Of a stretch of 64,000 nt of DNA, positions 25,445 to 36,150 are shown one piece after another. A program made the position numbers and the translations under genes. Each line of letters starts with the position of its first letter. Position 1 is the first letter of the stretch. Under the pieces are notes generated by a model. It was not told the DNA's origin and made no database searches. It saw only the letters and a list, made by a program, of their open reading frames with translations. The stretch is from the NCBI RefSeq assembly GCF_023150065.1, contig NZ_JAKLLN010000023.1, positions 1 through 64,000 of the forward strand, in the 5' to 3' direction. The stretch comes from Zoogloea sp. (GTDB lineage Bacteria > Pseudomonadota > Gammaproteobacteria > Burkholderiales > Rhodocyclaceae).

Positions 25445-27181
25445 TCAGGCGGCCACGGACTGCGTCCCAACATCACCCTCCTCCGGCTTCACCAGCATTC
25501 CGCCCAGGGCCTGGGCGATGCCGGTGATGCCTTCGTTCGACAGCCCGGCGTCCTTCATCACCGCATCCACAATCGGCTTGGCGAGCTGGTATTGCAGCGC
25601 CGAGTTCATCACCTGCTCCGGAAACGTGGCTCCGCCAGCCCCCGGGGCGCCAGACGCAGCGCCCTGCGCACCGGGCACGCCGCTCACCTGGAAGATACGG
25701 ATCGAGTCGATCTTCTCCATTGGCCGCACCGCCTGCTCAAGAATGTTGGGCAACTGCTGAAGCAGCAGGGTACGCACCTGCAGATCCACCTGCGCCGCCG
25801 ACAGGGTATTGAGCGCCTCGTTGATGGCACGCTTGCCCGCGGCCTCCGCCAGGGCCGCAGCCTGGCGGGCCGTGGCCTCGATGGTGATGGCGTCGGCCCG
25901 GTCGAGGGCGGCTTCCTTTTCGGCGGAAGCCGACACCTTGATGGCGATGGCGCTCTGTTCGGCTTCCTTCGACGCCTCGATCAGCTGGATGCTCTTTTCC
26001 CGCTCGGCCACGGCCACCTGGCGGGCGGTGTTGACCAGTTCCTCCGCCTTCACGGCCTCGGCCCGCGCCAGGTTGGCGGCGGCGTCCGCATCGGACTGCT
26101 CGCGGGATTTGGTGGCAATGGCGATCTGGGTGTCCTGCCGGGCAATCTCGACCTGCTTGCGCTGCTCGGCCCGCTGCATCTCGGTCTTGCGTTCGAGCTC
26201 GATCTCCCGGGTCTGGACGGCGAGGTTCTTGTCGATCTCCCGCGTCTGGATAGCCAGGTTCTTGTCGATCTCCGCAGCCTTGATCTCGCGCTCCGACTCG
26301 ATGCGCTTCTGGCCGACCTGCAGCTCTGCGTTGATCTTGGCCGCCTCGGCCTCCCGGTTGCGCTCGGCCTGCTGGGTGGCAATCAAGGCCGCCTGTTCGG
26401 CGCGGCTGTTCTCGATCTCGCGCTTCTGCGACAGGGACGCAAACTCCTCATCCTTCTCGATGGTGAGCTTCAGGCGCGTGGCCTCCAGGTTCTTGGTACG
26501 GACCAGGACTTCCGTGTCCTGCTCCACATCGTTGCGCTGCTTGCGCCGCGCCTCGGTCTGCTCGGTGAGGCGGGTCAGGCCCTCGGCATCGAAGGCGTTG
26601 TTGGGGTTGAAGAACTGCTTGTCGGTCTGATCCAGGCTGGTCAGGGACACGGACTCCAGCTCAAGGCCGTTCTTCTCCAGGTCTTCCGCCACCGCGTTCT
26701 GGACCGCCTGCACAAAATCCCGGCGCTTGTCCTGCAGCTCCTGGATCGTCATGGTGGCCGCCGTGGCACGCAGCGAATCCACGAACTTGTCTTCCACCAG
26801 GGTTTTCAGCTCGTCTGGACTCATCGTGCGTGCGCCCAGTGTCTGCGCGGCAATGCTGATCGATTCCTCGGTCTGCTTGACCCGCACGAAGAAGGCGGCC
26901 GTCACGTCCACCCGCATGCGGTCCTTGGTGATGAGGCTCTCGCGCTCCCGGCGCAGCACTTCGAGCTTCAGGGTGTTCATGTTCACGAGCACGCGCTCAT
27001 GGAACACCGGCAGCACGATGGCACCCCCGTCCATGATGACTTTCTGCCCACCCAGGCCGGTCCGCACAAAGGCGGTCTCCTTGGTCGAGCGTTTGTAGAG
27101 GCGCGCAAAGACGATGCCGACCGCCAGCAGCGCAATCAGCACGATGCCTGCCAGACCCAGCATTTCGATCAAGTTGGTCAT
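25445..27181 (-). CDS. yqiK: flotillin-family protein YqiK
   Basis: A 578-residue membrane-anchored scaffold. One N-terminal transmembrane helix (residues ~5-27) is followed by an SPFH/band 7 domain (to ~230), then a long coiled coil (~240-470) rich in Glu/Lys/Arg, in which short heptads such as DKNLAIQTREI and DKNLAVQTREI repeat. The C-terminus is Gly/Ala-rich with GVPGAQGAASGAPGAGG. Flotillins organise membrane microdomains and respond to envelope stress. It follows yqiJ and pspA, the classic partner arrangement. ATG 27181 gives the membrane anchor directly. Confidence 0.9.
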   Translation of the reverse strand: MTNLIEMLGLAGIVLIALLAVGIVFARLYKRSTKETAFVRTGLGGQKVIMDGGAIVLPVFHERVLVNMNTLKLEVLRRERESLITKDRMRVDVTAAFFVRVKQTEESISIAAQTLGARTMSPDELKTLVEDKFVDSLRATAATMTIQELQDKRRDFVQAVQNAVAEDLEKNGLELESVSLTSLDQTDKQFFNPNNAFDAEGLTRLTEQTEARRKQRNDVEQDTEVLVRTKNLEATRLKLTIEKDEEFASLSQKREIENSRAEQAALIATQQAERNREAEAAKINAELQVGQKRIESEREIKAAEIDKNLAIQTREIDKNLAVQTREIELERKTEMQRAEQRKQVEIARQDTQIAIATKSREQSDADAAANLARAEAVKAEELVNTARQVAVAEREKSIQLIEASKEAEQSAIAIKVSASAEKEAALDRADAITIEATARQAAALAEAAGKRAINEALNTLSAAQVDLQVRTLLLQQLPNILEQAVRPMEKIDSIRIFQVSGVPGAQGAASGAPGAGGATFPEQVMNSALQYQLAKPIVDAVMKDAGLSNEGITGIAQALGGMLVKPEEGDVGTQSVAA

Positions 27182-27231
27182 TTGAAGCTCTTTCTCGGAG
27201 GTTTTAAAGCGTGCAGCGCCAGCGGCGCCGC

Positions 27232-27858
27232 CTAGATCAGGGTGGGATGAGGATTGGCAATGCAGCGATGGAAGGCGCCCACCTTGCTCACGATGAGCAC
27301 CTGGGCCCCTTCGTCGAGCACGTCGTCGTCCAGATCCGGCTCCACCATCAGATAGTGGGAACGGCCGTGGGCATCCCTGACCCGGGCCTGGGCGGCAAAC
27401 CCGCGCCGGGCCGTGCCGCCCACAATCACGCCGACACGCCCGATCAGGGTCTGCTCGCTGACACTGCTCGTTTCGTCCCGGGGAATGATATGGGCCACGA
27501 GCGCCCCCAGCCCGCGCACGGTTGCGAGGCCGGATGGCACCGCCAGCACGCCCGCAATCCAGGCCGGCAGGTAGCCACCGAACAGCCCCCGGGCCACCAT
27601 CTGCAGTCCGTAACCAAATAGCGTGTAGCCCATCAGGAAAAGGAGCAGCAGGACCAGCGCAGGCACCTTGCCCAGGTGCAGCCAGCCGAGCACCCGATCC
27701 AGCCCGCTGTCTCCGTCGATCTCCGGGATGAGATCGTCCAGCAGATTGCTCGGGCTGAGGGAGATCAGCATGCCAATACCCTCGAGCAGACCGATGCCGA
27801 TGATCAGGGCAAAGGCAACGCCGAAGGGCAGGGTTTGATCCGCAGCGAAGAGACTCAC
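27232..27858 (-). CDS. yqiJ: YqiJ-like membrane protein with OB-fold (NfeD-like)
   Basis: A 208-residue inner-membrane protein with about three hydrophobic helices (residues ~12-32, ~66-88, ~96-120) and a soluble C-terminal OB-like domain (LIGRVGVIVGGTARRGFAAQARV). The YqiJ family works with the flotillin YqiK. Its start overlaps the end of pspA (27855-27858, ATGA), and yqiK follows 50 bases later, so all are one operon. Confidence 0.85.
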   Translation of the reverse strand: MSLFAADQTLPFGVAFALIIGIGLLEGIGMLISLSPSNLLDDLIPEIDGDSGLDRVLGWLHLGKVPALVLLLLFLMGYTLFGYGLQMVARGLFGGYLPAWIAGVLAVPSGLATVRGLGALVAHIIPRDETSSVSEQTLIGRVGVIVGGTARRGFAAQARVRDAHGRSHYLMVEPDLDDDVLDEGAQVLIVSKVGAFHRCIANPHPTLI

Positions 27859-28523
27859 GCCCGGCCTGCCTTGAGCTGGGCGATACGCTCGGCGATCTTG
27901 TTGTCACGCACGAGCTCGTCGAGCTCGTGAAGCTGCGCGGCCTGCTGCAGAGTGCTGCTCCGGGTGGTGGCGCTCAGCCCGGTCTGGCGTTCGTAGAGGC
28001 GGTCAAAGGCGTCGCTGACCGCGCCAATGCGCTGCTCCGCGCCGGCACTCCCCGCCTTGGCGCTTGTTTGCAGTGTGGCCGCGCGGCTCTTGCGGAAATC
28101 CGACAGCGCGTCGGCCATTTCACGCTTCTTGGCCAGCAGCGCCGACAGAAAGCCCTGCAGCTCACGCTCCTGCAGGACAAATTCGGACAAGGTGTTCTCG
28201 AGCACGGGCAACTGGGCCTCGATGTCGAGCTGCCGCGCGACCCCCGCACGCACCAGCTCATCGCGGCCCTGTGCCATGGCCTGATCGATCTGCTCGGCCA
28301 GGCGGGCATGCTGGGCGTTCAGGCTGGCATGCTGCTGTTGGGACAGGTGGCGGTTGGCTGCGACGATCCCGAGCTCATGGCGCACGTCATCGATCACGCC
28401 ATCGGCCTCGCGCAGGGTCTGCTCCATCACAACGTCCGGGGCCCGGTCCTCCAGGCGATCCAGCACGGCATGCACGCCACCGGCAATGACACGACCAACA
28501 CGGGCTTTCAGGGAATCAGCCAT
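27855..28523 (-). CDS. PspA/IM30-family protein
   Basis: A 222-residue, almost wholly helical coiled-coil protein. The N-terminal amphipathic helix (SLKARVGRVIAGGVHAVLDRLED) and the pattern of Gln/Ala/Glu heptads match ESCRT-III-like PspA/IM30 proteins that coat damaged membranes. The C-terminus (IAERIAQLKAGRA) is short. It is encoded just upstream of yqiJ-yqiK, a linkage known for membrane-stress operons. ATG 28523 is chosen because the amphipathic helix starts there; the preceding gene ends two bases before. Confidence 0.88.
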   Translation of the reverse strand: MADSLKARVGRVIAGGVHAVLDRLEDRAPDVVMEQTLREADGVIDDVRHELGIVAANRHLSQQQHASLNAQHARLAEQIDQAMAQGRDELVRAGVARQLDIEAQLPVLENTLSEFVLQERELQGFLSALLAKKREMADALSDFRKSRAATLQTSAKAGSAGAEQRIGAVSDAFDRLYERQTGLSATTRSSTLQQAAQLHELDELVRDNKIAERIAQLKAGRA

Positions 28524-28524
28524 T

Positions 28525-29025
28525 TCAGGTTCCTTTCTTGAGGGGAAGACTCGTAGCAATCTCGACCGTACCGGCCACGTGCCGCCGGATGACACCAGGA
28601 TCATGCGCGGCAGCCGAAGCCGTGATCGCCTGTCGCAGCAAGGCCTCGCACAGGGCGAAGCTCCTGCGGACCAGCGCATCCTCGAGCCCGGCGGCCTGGC
28701 TGGCATCCTTCGGGGCTTGACTGATGATCGAGGCCAGGGAGGCCGTGGTGAAATCCAGGATGGCACCCAGGACTTCCGAGTGCGCCTCTCCCTGCCCCTC
28801 CAGTACCACCAGGGATTCCCGCAACTGCCCCGTTAGATCCCGCGCCCAGGCATGGGCTGCGGCATAGCCGAGCGCACCGTCATGCTGGCGCTTGAGCTGG
28901 CCGAGCAGGACACGCAGCTTGTCGCTGTTGGTCGTCGCGCCATCAACACGCAACTGGGCCAGCCACAGATACAGATCACCCGGAATCCGCGCGGAGATCG
29001 GCTCCATGCCACCTGCTTGACCCAT
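28525..29025 (-). CDS. ribbon-helix-helix-like protein heading the psp operon
   Basis: About 166 residues, not recognised as a named family. The N-terminus (SARIPGDLYLWLAQLRVDG) looks like the strand and first helix of a ribbon-helix-helix DNA-binding domain; the rest is helical. It is the first gene of the pspA-yqiJ-yqiK operon. In-frame ATGs occur at 29043, 29037, 29025 and 29007. The promoter at 29059-29086 predicts a transcript start near 29052, leaving only ~9 bases before 29043, so 29025 (GGGG 6 bases upstream) or 29007 is more likely. A palindrome overlaps the promoter, so autoregulation is a reasonable hypothesis. Confidence 0.6.
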   Translation of the reverse strand: MGQAGGMEPISARIPGDLYLWLAQLRVDGATTNSDKLRVLLGQLKRQHDGALGYAAAHAWARDLTGQLRESLVVLEGQGEAHSEVLGAILDFTTASLASIISQAPKDASQAAGLEDALVRRSFALCEALLRQAITASAAAHDPGVIRRHVAGTVEIATSLPLKKGT

Positions 29026-29050
29026 ACACCACCCCATGCCCATGTCACAT

Positions 29051-29068
29051 TGAACACAATTGTATTCA
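29051..29068. promoter_or_regulatory. palindromic operator candidate of the psp operon
   Basis: tgaacacaattgtattca is an 18-bp inverted repeat with one mismatched pair. A third half-site copy, tgaacac, follows at 29071-29077. The palindrome covers the -10 box, the position expected for a repressor. Spacing of short half-sites suits a ribbon-helix-helix protein such as the first gene product. Confidence 0.5.
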
Positions 29069-29086
29069 CATGAACACTGAAGTCAA
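29059..29086 (-). promoter_or_regulatory. sigma-70 promoter of the psp-yqiJK operon
   Basis: Minus strand: TTGACT (29086-29081), 16-base spacer, TACAAT (29064-29059). Each hexamer matches consensus at five of six bases. Predicted start of transcription is near 29052, just before the first gene. Confidence 0.6.
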
Positions 29087-29264
29087 TTCAGATATTCCGA
29101 ATGGAAATTTCGAAGAAAGTTTGTGCGCGCACAGGCGTCAGATCGGCAAGCCGGGTGAAACGGAACGGCTTTTTTCGGAGGCGGGGATGCTGACTGGAGA
29201 GCACGTGGCGCCGACACGCTGGCTGACAGACGGCGCCGAACTGGGAAAGGTGAGCTAAATGCAA

Positions 29265-29292
29265 AAAAGCCCTTGATTTCTCAAGGGCTTTT
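29265..29292. terminator. intrinsic terminator next to tRNA-Ser
   Basis: Arms aaaagcccttga (29265-29276) and tcaagggctttt (29281-29292) are perfect inverse complements, with loop tttc. On the minus strand it follows the tRNA 3' end by 4 bases and ends in a T run. Confidence 0.85.
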
Positions 29293-29296
29293 TATC

Positions 29297-29386
29297 TGGC
29301 GGAGAAGGAGGGATTCGAACCCTCGATACGGAGAACCGTATACCGGATTTCGAGTCCGGCGCATTCGACCACTCTGCCACCTCTCC
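29297..29386 (-). tRNA. tRNA-Ser (CGA anticodon)
   Basis: A 90-base class II tRNA read on the minus strand from ggagagg to the encoded CCA. The anticodon loop is CTCGAAA, giving anticodon CGA (reads UCG). The acceptor stem GGAGAGG pairs with CCTTCTCC, a long variable arm (TATACGGTTCTCCGTATC) and the TTCGAAT T-loop are clear. It lies close to serS, its charging enzyme. Confidence 0.95.
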
Positions 29387-29461
29387 TGGTGCTCTGCCTT
29401 CAGCTTGTGCTGCTGGCTGATCGAAGCCCGCGATTATATATCAAATCGCAGGAAATGCCAG

Positions 29462-29827
29462 TCATTCGGCGAGCCTGGCTGCGGCTGCGGTGAACTCGTC
29501 GTAGGCGCGCACGGCTTCGGCGGCATACATCAGGCTGGGGCCACCGCCCATGTAAGTGCAGATGCCCAGGGTCTCCATCAGCTGCTCGCGGGTCATGCCC
29601 AGGCGAATCAGGGCCTTCACGTGGAAGCCGATACAGCCGTCACAGCGCGCCGACACGCCGATAGCGAGGGCGATGAGTTCCTTCTGCAGGGCCGACAGGG
29701 AGCCCTCCTTCATCGCCTCCTTGGCCATGCTGGAGAAGCCCTTCATGGTGTCGGGAATCTCGGCGTGGAGGGCCTTGAGGCCCTTGTTCAGGTCACCGGT
29801 GATCTGGATGAAGGACTTGCTGCTCAT
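29462..29827 (-). CDS. carboxymuconolactone decarboxylase / AhpD-like protein
   Basis: A 121-residue helical protein of the CMD/AhpD family. The redox motif RCDGCIGFH (Cys-x-x-Cys with the following His) is the AhpD active-site pattern, so a thiol peroxidase-like role is more likely than ring decarboxylation. A GGAG site precedes ATG 29827. A perfect palindrome at 29847-29862 sits over the likely promoter. Located between tRNA-Ser and serS on the same strand. Confidence 0.87.
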   Translation of the reverse strand: MSSKSFIQITGDLNKGLKALHAEIPDTMKGFSSMAKEAMKEGSLSALQKELIALAIGVSARCDGCIGFHVKALIRLGMTREQLMETLGICTYMGGGPSLMYAAEAVRAYDEFTAAAARLAE

Positions 29828-29846
29828 GATGAAAGCTCCAAAACGA

Positions 29847-29862
29847 ATTAGAACTTTCTAAT
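29847..29862. promoter_or_regulatory. operator-like palindrome upstream of the AhpD-like gene
   Basis: attagaa-ct-ttctaat is a perfect 16-bp palindrome 20 bases upstream of the start codon. On the minus strand TATATT overlaps its upstream edge as a possible -10. The position fits a repressor, perhaps of the MarR/HxlR type sensing oxidants or quinones; no regulator gene is adjacent. Confidence 0.45.
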
Positions 29863-29921
29863 ATACAGAAAAGATGATGATCCGAAAACCGGGGAGTCTC
29901 CTCCCCGGCGTCAGTACCCGA

Positions 29922-31220
<1,299 letters not shown>

Positions 31221-31469
31221 TCAAATCAGAAAATTAGCCTATCGAAACGGCAGCGGCCCGGAAATTGCTCAAGCGCGACCACTGCTTTTCGGTTATATTG
31301 CACCGCAGCATGCGTTTCACGCATGACGCATCAGAAACAATAGAAATCAAGAAGTTAATAGCAGTAAAAGGCGGAAACTTTTCTTGATTTCACAAACTCA
31401 CAGGTCACAATTGTAGAGAGGCGTGCATCAGACTGCGCCATTCCAATGCGACCACCGAAGGAGACCCCG

Positions 31470-31742
31470 ATGTTGTCCATTCGTGACTGCCTGGATTACT
31501 GCGACCTGACCGACGAAGACGTCGCCATCATTGCCGAGCACCATGACATCCCCGATGCCGCCGCAGCCCAGATCGCCTGCGGGCTCGTCCAGACCCGTGA
31601 AGGCACCCTGATGCTCACCCAGTTCATGCTTGATCTGGTGGATGCCGCCGAGGAGCGCGGTGATCGGGCCAAGGCCAAGCGCTTCCGGGATGCCTGCGCC
31701 CGCTTCATTGCGGCGCACCCCCTCCCCCACGAGCAGCATTGA
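31470..31742 (+). CDS. conserved-looking small protein of unknown function
   Basis: 90 residues, not recognised. Start ATG 31470 has a strong GAAGGAG site. It is acidic and helical (LSIRDCLDYCDLTDEDVAIIAEHHDIPDA), with no export signal. A possible promoter TTGATT-16-CACAAT lies at 31384-31411. It is convergent with rarA (2-base gap). The gap 31209-31469 holds that promoter, the serS control region and a small inverted repeat catgcgt-ttc-acgcatg at 31309-31325. Confidence 0.65.
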   Translation: MLSIRDCLDYCDLTDEDVAIIAEHHDIPDAAAAQIACGLVQTREGTLMLTQFMLDLVDAAEERGDRAKAKRFRDACARFIAAHPLPHEQH

Positions 31743-31744
31743 GA

Positions 31745-33079
31745 TCACTTCCTGCCTGACGGGTTTGCTTGCCGGGCTTCGTACTCCCGGTCGAGTTCCC
31801 GCAGGCGCTCAAGCTTTTCGGCGATCTTTGCTTCCAGCCCACGGCCCGTAGGCTCATACCAGCCGGGCCTGCCCATGCCCTCGGGCAGATACGATTCGCC
31901 GGCGGCGTAGGCACCCGGCTCATCGTGGGCGTAGCGGTAGGCCTTACCGTAGCCCAGTTCCTTCATGAGCTTTGTCGGCGCGTTGCGCAGGTGTATCGGC
32001 ACCGGCCGGGACACGTCCTGCTTCACAAATTGACGCGCTGCATTATACGCCTTGTAAACCGCGTTCGATTTGGCGGCGCAAGCCAGAAAGACCGCCGCCT
32101 GACCCAGGGCCAGTTCGCCTTCCGGTGAGCCCAGGCGCTCGAACGTCGCACAGGCGTTGAGGCAGATCTCCAGCGCCCGGGGGTCCGCCAGGCCAATATC
32201 CTCGATCGCCATCCGCACTAGCCGCCGCCCCATGTACAGCGGTTCGGCACCACCGTCGAGCATGCGGCACAGCCAGTAGAGCGCCGCATCCGGGTCCGAA
32301 CCCCGGATCGACTTGTGGAGTGCCGAGATCTGATCGTAGAAGGCCTCGCCGCCCTTGTCGAAACGCCTCAGGTTGCGCGACAGGGCCTCGTCGATGAAGG
32401 CCGGCGTCACCGGGTTGACCCCGGCCGTGGTGGCCGCGGTGGACACCTGCTCGACCAGGTTGAGCAGGCGGCGGGCGTCACCGTCGGCAAAGCCGGTCAG
32501 GCGATCCCGGGCATCGTCCTCGAAGGCGAGCTCGGGGCACGCCACCTGCCGCGCCCGCTCGAACAACTCGGCCAGCTCGACCTGGCTGAGAGACTCCAGC
32601 ACATAAACCGCCGCCCGCGACAGCAGCGCCGAATTCACCTCGAAGGAAGGGTTCTCCGTCGTCGCGCCGATCAGCGTGACCAGACCCTGCTCCACATAGG
32701 GCAGAAAAGCGTCCTGCTGGGCCTTGTTGAAGCGATGCACTTCATCCACGAAGAGGATGGTGTGACGCCCCCGGCTACGCTCGGCCTCGGCCCGGGCAAT
32801 GGCTTCGCGGATATCCTTGACGCCCGAAAACACGGCCGAAAGGGAGGCGAACTCGGCGTCGAAAGCCCTTGCCATGAGCCGCGCCAGGGTGGTCTTGCCC
32901 ACCCCCGGCGGCCCCCACAGGATCATGGAGTGGGGCTTGCCAGACTGAAAGGCCAGGGCCAGGGGCTTGCCCGGGCCGAGCAGATGCTTCTGCCCGATCA
33001 CGTCGGCGATGGTCTGCGGACGCATGGCCTCCGCCAGGGGCTGACGTGGCGGATCGAGGGTGTCGAACAGGTCGGCCAT
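31745..33079 (-). CDS. rarA: replication-associated recombination protein A (AAA+ ATPase)
   Basis: A 444-residue RarA/MgsA protein related to clamp-loader and RuvB ATPases. Walker A GPPGVGKTT, Walker B FVDEVHRFNKAQQD, sensor GATTENPSFEV and the C-terminal tetramerisation region are present. It acts at stalled replication forks with SSB. Last gene of the ftsK-lolA-rarA operon. Confidence 0.95.
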   Translation of the reverse strand: MADLFDTLDPPRQPLAEAMRPQTIADVIGQKHLLGPGKPLALAFQSGKPHSMILWGPPGVGKTTLARLMARAFDAEFASLSAVFSGVKDIREAIARAEAERSRGRHTILFVDEVHRFNKAQQDAFLPYVEQGLVTLIGATTENPSFEVNSALLSRAAVYVLESLSQVELAELFERARQVACPELAFEDDARDRLTGFADGDARRLLNLVEQVSTAATTAGVNPVTPAFIDEALSRNLRRFDKGGEAFYDQISALHKSIRGSDPDAALYWLCRMLDGGAEPLYMGRRLVRMAIEDIGLADPRALEICLNACATFERLGSPEGELALGQAAVFLACAAKSNAVYKAYNAARQFVKQDVSRPVPIHLRNAPTKLMKELGYGKAYRYAHDEPGAYAAGESYLPEGMGRPGWYEPTGRGLEAKIAEKLERLRELDREYEARQANPSGRK

Positions 33080-33094
33080 GGGCAGCGGGGTCGG

Positions 33095-33721
33095 CTAGTC
33101 GCCGACCACGTCGGCGCCCTTGGGCGGCACGAAGCGGAACAGCCCCGCATCCAGGGACGGATTGCGCTCCATCTGCAGGAAGTTCAGGGATGTCGTCTGA
33201 CCAAAGTTGTCGTAGAGGACCATGGCCTTCAGCTGGCCGCCGGAAAAGCCCATGCGGATGCGCTCGAAGCTGCTGTCGTCGGCCTTGGGCCTGGCCTCGA
33301 CCCATTCCATGCCGTCAGCGGCGCCATCATCCTGGAGGGTGAAGTTCTTCTCGAGGGAATTGTCGCCGGCCAGGATCGCCGCCGGTGTGCTGCCCAGGGC
33401 CTGGCCGAGCTTCTTGGTGGTGACCTGGTTGAGCTCCTGATCCCAGGCCCACAGCTTGCTACCGTCCCCCACCAGCAACTGGGCATAGGGCTTCTCGTAA
33501 GTCCAGCGGAACTTGCCCGGGCGCGAGAAGGCAAAGGTGCCGCTGGCCTGCTGGGGCTTGCGCCCCGACTTGGAGAACACCTGCTGCGTGAAGCTGCCCC
33601 GCGCCGAACGGGTGCCATCCATGAACTGCTTGAGCTGGGCCAGGGAATCGGCGTGGGCGGTGCCGGCTGCAAACAGCAGCGAGGCCACCAGGACACGCAG
33701 CGTACGGGTACGGACCATCAT
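33095..33721 (-). CDS. lolA: outer-membrane lipoprotein chaperone LolA
   Basis: A 208-residue periplasmic carrier. A signal peptide (residues 1-~25, ending GTAHA) precedes the LolA fold: [34 protein letters not shown] and [13 protein letters not shown]. It ferries lipoproteins from LolCDE to LolB. The start overlaps the ftsK stop (33718-33721, ATGA). The ftsK-lolA-rarA order is conserved in proteobacteria. Confidence 0.94.
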   Translation of the reverse strand: MMVRTRTLRVLVASLLFAAGTAHADSLAQLKQFMDGTRSARGSFTQQVFSKSGRKPQQASGTFAFSRPGKFRWTYEKPYAQLLVGDGSKLWAWDQELNQVTTKKLGQALGSTPAAILAGDNSLEKNFTLQDDGAADGMEWVEARPKADDSSFERIRMGFSGGQLKAMVLYDNFGQTTSLNFLQMERNPSLDAGLFRFVPPKGADVVGD

Positions 33722-36012
33722 TCTCCTTCGCGGGGCGGTGTCACCACCTCCCGGTTGCCATTGCTGCCCATGGCCGAGATCAGGCCCGAGCGTTCCATCT
33801 GTTCAATAAGGCGTGCAGCCCGGTTATAACCGATGCGCAGGTGCCGCTGCACCAACGAAATCGACGGCCGGCGGGTCTTCAGGACGATCTCCACAGCCTG
33901 ATCGTAAAGGGGATCGGCCTCGCTGCCCTCACCACCACCTTCGCCACCGCCCAGCAGATCACCGCCCTCCTCGTCCGACGGCGCAAGGATGCCGTCGATG
34001 TAGTCGGGCTCGCCCAGCGCCTTGAGATGTTCGACCACCCGATGCACCTCATTGTCGGCCACGAAGGCACCATGGACACGGATGGGCAGGCCGGTGCCGG
34101 GTGCCAGGTAAAGCATGTCGCCCATGCCCAGCAGCGCCTCGGCACCCATCTGGTCGAGGATGGTGCGGGAGTCGATCTTGCTGGACACCTGGAAGGCCAT
34201 GCGGGTCGGGATGTTGGCCTTGATCAGGCCGGTGATCACGTCCACGCTGGGGCGCTGGGTGGCCAGGATGAGGTGGATGCCGGCCGCCCGGGCCTTCTGG
34301 GCCAGGCGTGCGATCAGCTCCTCGATCTTCTTGCCGACCACCATCATCAGGTCGGCCAGCTCGTCGATGATGACGACGATGTAGGGCAGCTTGTCGAGGG
34401 GCTCGGGATTGTCGGGGGTGATGGAGAACGGGTTCTTGAGGGGCGACCCGACCTTGGCCGCCTCCGCCACCGCCTTGTTGTAGCCGGCGAGGTTACGCAC
34501 CCCCAGGGCCGACATCAGCTTGTAGCGCTTCTCCATCTCGGCCACGCACCAGTTGAGCGCGTTGGCGGCGTGCTTCATGTCGGTCACCACCGGCGCCAGC
34601 AGGTGCGGGATGCCCTCGTAGATGGACAGCTCCAGCATCTTCGGGTCAACCAGGATCAGGCGCACGTCCTCGGGTTCGGACTTGTAGAGCAGCGACAGGA
34701 TCATCGCGTTGATGCCCACCGACTTGCCCGAGCCGGTGGTACCGGCCACCAGCAGGTGGGGCGTCTTGGCGATGTCGGCCACCACGGGCTGACCGCCGAT
34801 GTCCTTGCCCAGGGCCACGGTGAGGGGCGAATGCATGTCGTGGTAGGCCTTGGAGCCGAGGATCTCGGACAGGCGCACCGTCTGGCGCTTGGGATTGGGC
34901 AGTTCCAGAGCCATGCAGGTCTTGCCCGGCACGGTTTCCACCACGCGGATGCTCACCACCGACAGGGCCCGGGCCAGATCCTTGACCAGGTTCATCACCT
35001 GGCTGCCCTTCACGCCCACCGCCGGCTCGATCTCGAAGCGGGTGATCACCGGCCCCGGATAGGCCGCCAGCACCTTCACCTCGACGCCGAAGTCGGCCAG
35101 CTTGCGTTCGATGAGACGGGAGGTGAATTCGAGCACCTCGGCAGACGGCGGCTCCACGTCATGGGCAGGTTCGTCGAGCAGGGCCAGAGGCGGCAAGGCG
35201 CCACCGGGCAGCTCGGTGAACAGGGGCGTCTGGCGCTCCTTCTCGACCCGGACGGACTTCTCGACCTCGACAATGGCCGGCTCGATGCGTACCGGCGGGG
35301 GCGGCGCGACCTCCTCCTTCTTGCGCTTGGTCTCGACCACCGCTTCACGCTTCTGGGCCACCTCGCGGCCGACGCGGCGGTCTTCCCAGGTCTGAACCCC
35401 CTGGGTAGCAAACAGCCAGACTTTCTCCAGCCCCGCGCCCAGGGCTTCGGAGGCCTCCAGCCAGCTGACACCGGAAAAAAGGCTGAGCCCGCCAGCGATC
35501 AGCGCCAGCAGCAGCAGCGTTCCGCCCGTGAAACCCAGGTATTGCAGCACCAGATTGCCGAGCTCGATGCCGATCACCCCGCCCGGCTCCATGGGCAGGC
35601 TGGCCTTGAGGGAATAGAAACGCATGGCCTCCAGGCCACTGCTTGCCAGCAGCACCACCAGAAAACCGATGACCACCACCAGGAAGGAGCGCCGGTCGGC
35701 GCCAAAGACCAGTTGCAGACGACGGAAACCGACGGCCAGGCCGAGGCCGAGAAAGATCACCCACCACCAGGCGGACAGCCCGAAGAGATAAAAGAGCAGG
35801 TCCGACAACCAGGCCCCGAAACGCCCCCCCGGGTTGCTCACATGCTCCACCTGCACGGCGTGGGACCAGCCCGGATCGGCCTTGGAATAGCCGAACAGGA
35901 CCATGGCCACGTACAGGGCCAGCACGCCCAGCAACATCCAGCGTGCTTCCTGCAGCAGACTGGCGATTTTCTCGGGGAGGGGAAGCGGTCGGGTGGAAGG
36001 ACGATTGAGCAT
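33718..36012 (-). CDS. ftsK: DNA translocase FtsK
   Basis: A 764-residue chromosome-dimer-resolving translocase. Four N-terminal transmembrane helices (residues ~25-180) anchor it at the septum, a short linker rich in Val/Glu/Pro follows, then the motor with Walker [17 protein letters not shown] and [11 protein letters not shown], and a C-terminal winged-helix gamma domain ([28 protein letters not shown]) that reads KOPS. The linker is much shorter than in E. coli, as in many betaproteobacteria. ATG 36012 starts right before the first helix. Confidence 0.95.
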   Translation of the reverse strand: MLNRPSTRPLPLPEKIASLLQEARWMLLGVLALYVAMVLFGYSKADPGWSHAVQVEHVSNPGGRFGAWLSDLLFYLFGLSAWWWVIFLGLGLAVGFRRLQLVFGADRRSFLVVVIGFLVVLLASSGLEAMRFYSLKASLPMEPGGVIGIELGNLVLQYLGFTGGTLLLLALIAGGLSLFSGVSWLEASEALGAGLEKVWLFATQGVQTWEDRRVGREVAQKREAVVETKRKKEEVAPPPPVRIEPAIVEVEKSVRVEKERQTPLFTELPGGALPPLALLDEPAHDVEPPSAEVLEFTSRLIERKLADFGVEVKVLAAYPGPVITRFEIEPAVGVKGSQVMNLVKDLARALSVVSIRVVETVPGKTCMALELPNPKRQTVRLSEILGSKAYHDMHSPLTVALGKDIGGQPVVADIAKTPHLLVAGTTGSGKSVGINAMILSLLYKSEPEDVRLILVDPKMLELSIYEGIPHLLAPVVTDMKHAANALNWCVAEMEKRYKLMSALGVRNLAGYNKAVAEAAKVGSPLKNPFSITPDNPEPLDKLPYIVVIIDELADLMMVVGKKIEELIARLAQKARAAGIHLILATQRPSVDVITGLIKANIPTRMAFQVSSKIDSRTILDQMGAEALLGMGDMLYLAPGTGLPIRVHGAFVADNEVHRVVEHLKALGEPDYIDGILAPSDEEGGDLLGGGEGGGEGSEADPLYDQAVEIVLKTRRPSISLVQRHLRIGYNRAARLIEQMERSGLISAMGSNGNREVVTPPREGE

Positions 36013-36049
36013 GGATGGGTGGTGCCGGATACGGGTGGAGCCTGAAATG

Positions 36050-36075
36050 CAAAAGCGCGGCAAGGGGCCGCGCTT
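36050..36075 (-). terminator. terminator of the Crp/Fnr-family gene
   Basis: On the minus strand AAGCGCGG (36075-36068), loop of 7, CCGCGCTT (36060-36053), then TTTTG. It lies between the regulator gene and ftsK, so ftsK should have its own promoter or depend on readthrough. Confidence 0.65.
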
Positions 36076-36150
36076 CGATTATAAACCAGGGTCTCTGGTC
36101 GGCCCTTCCTCCCCGGGTTCCAAATGGGTAAGGAAGGATTTCCGGACCAT

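Noticed and set aside
29070-29258. 62-codon plus-strand open frame upstream of tRNA-Ser
   Set aside because: No ribosome site, no similarity recognised, and it begins inside the psp promoter/operator region.
31309-31325. 7-bp inverted repeat catgcgt-ttc-acgcatg between serS and the small plus-strand gene
   Set aside because: Too short and not placed against a convincing promoter to call an operator or terminator.
33841-36045. 734-codon plus-strand open frame opposite ftsK
   Set aside because: His/Gln-rich shadow of ftsK without domains.
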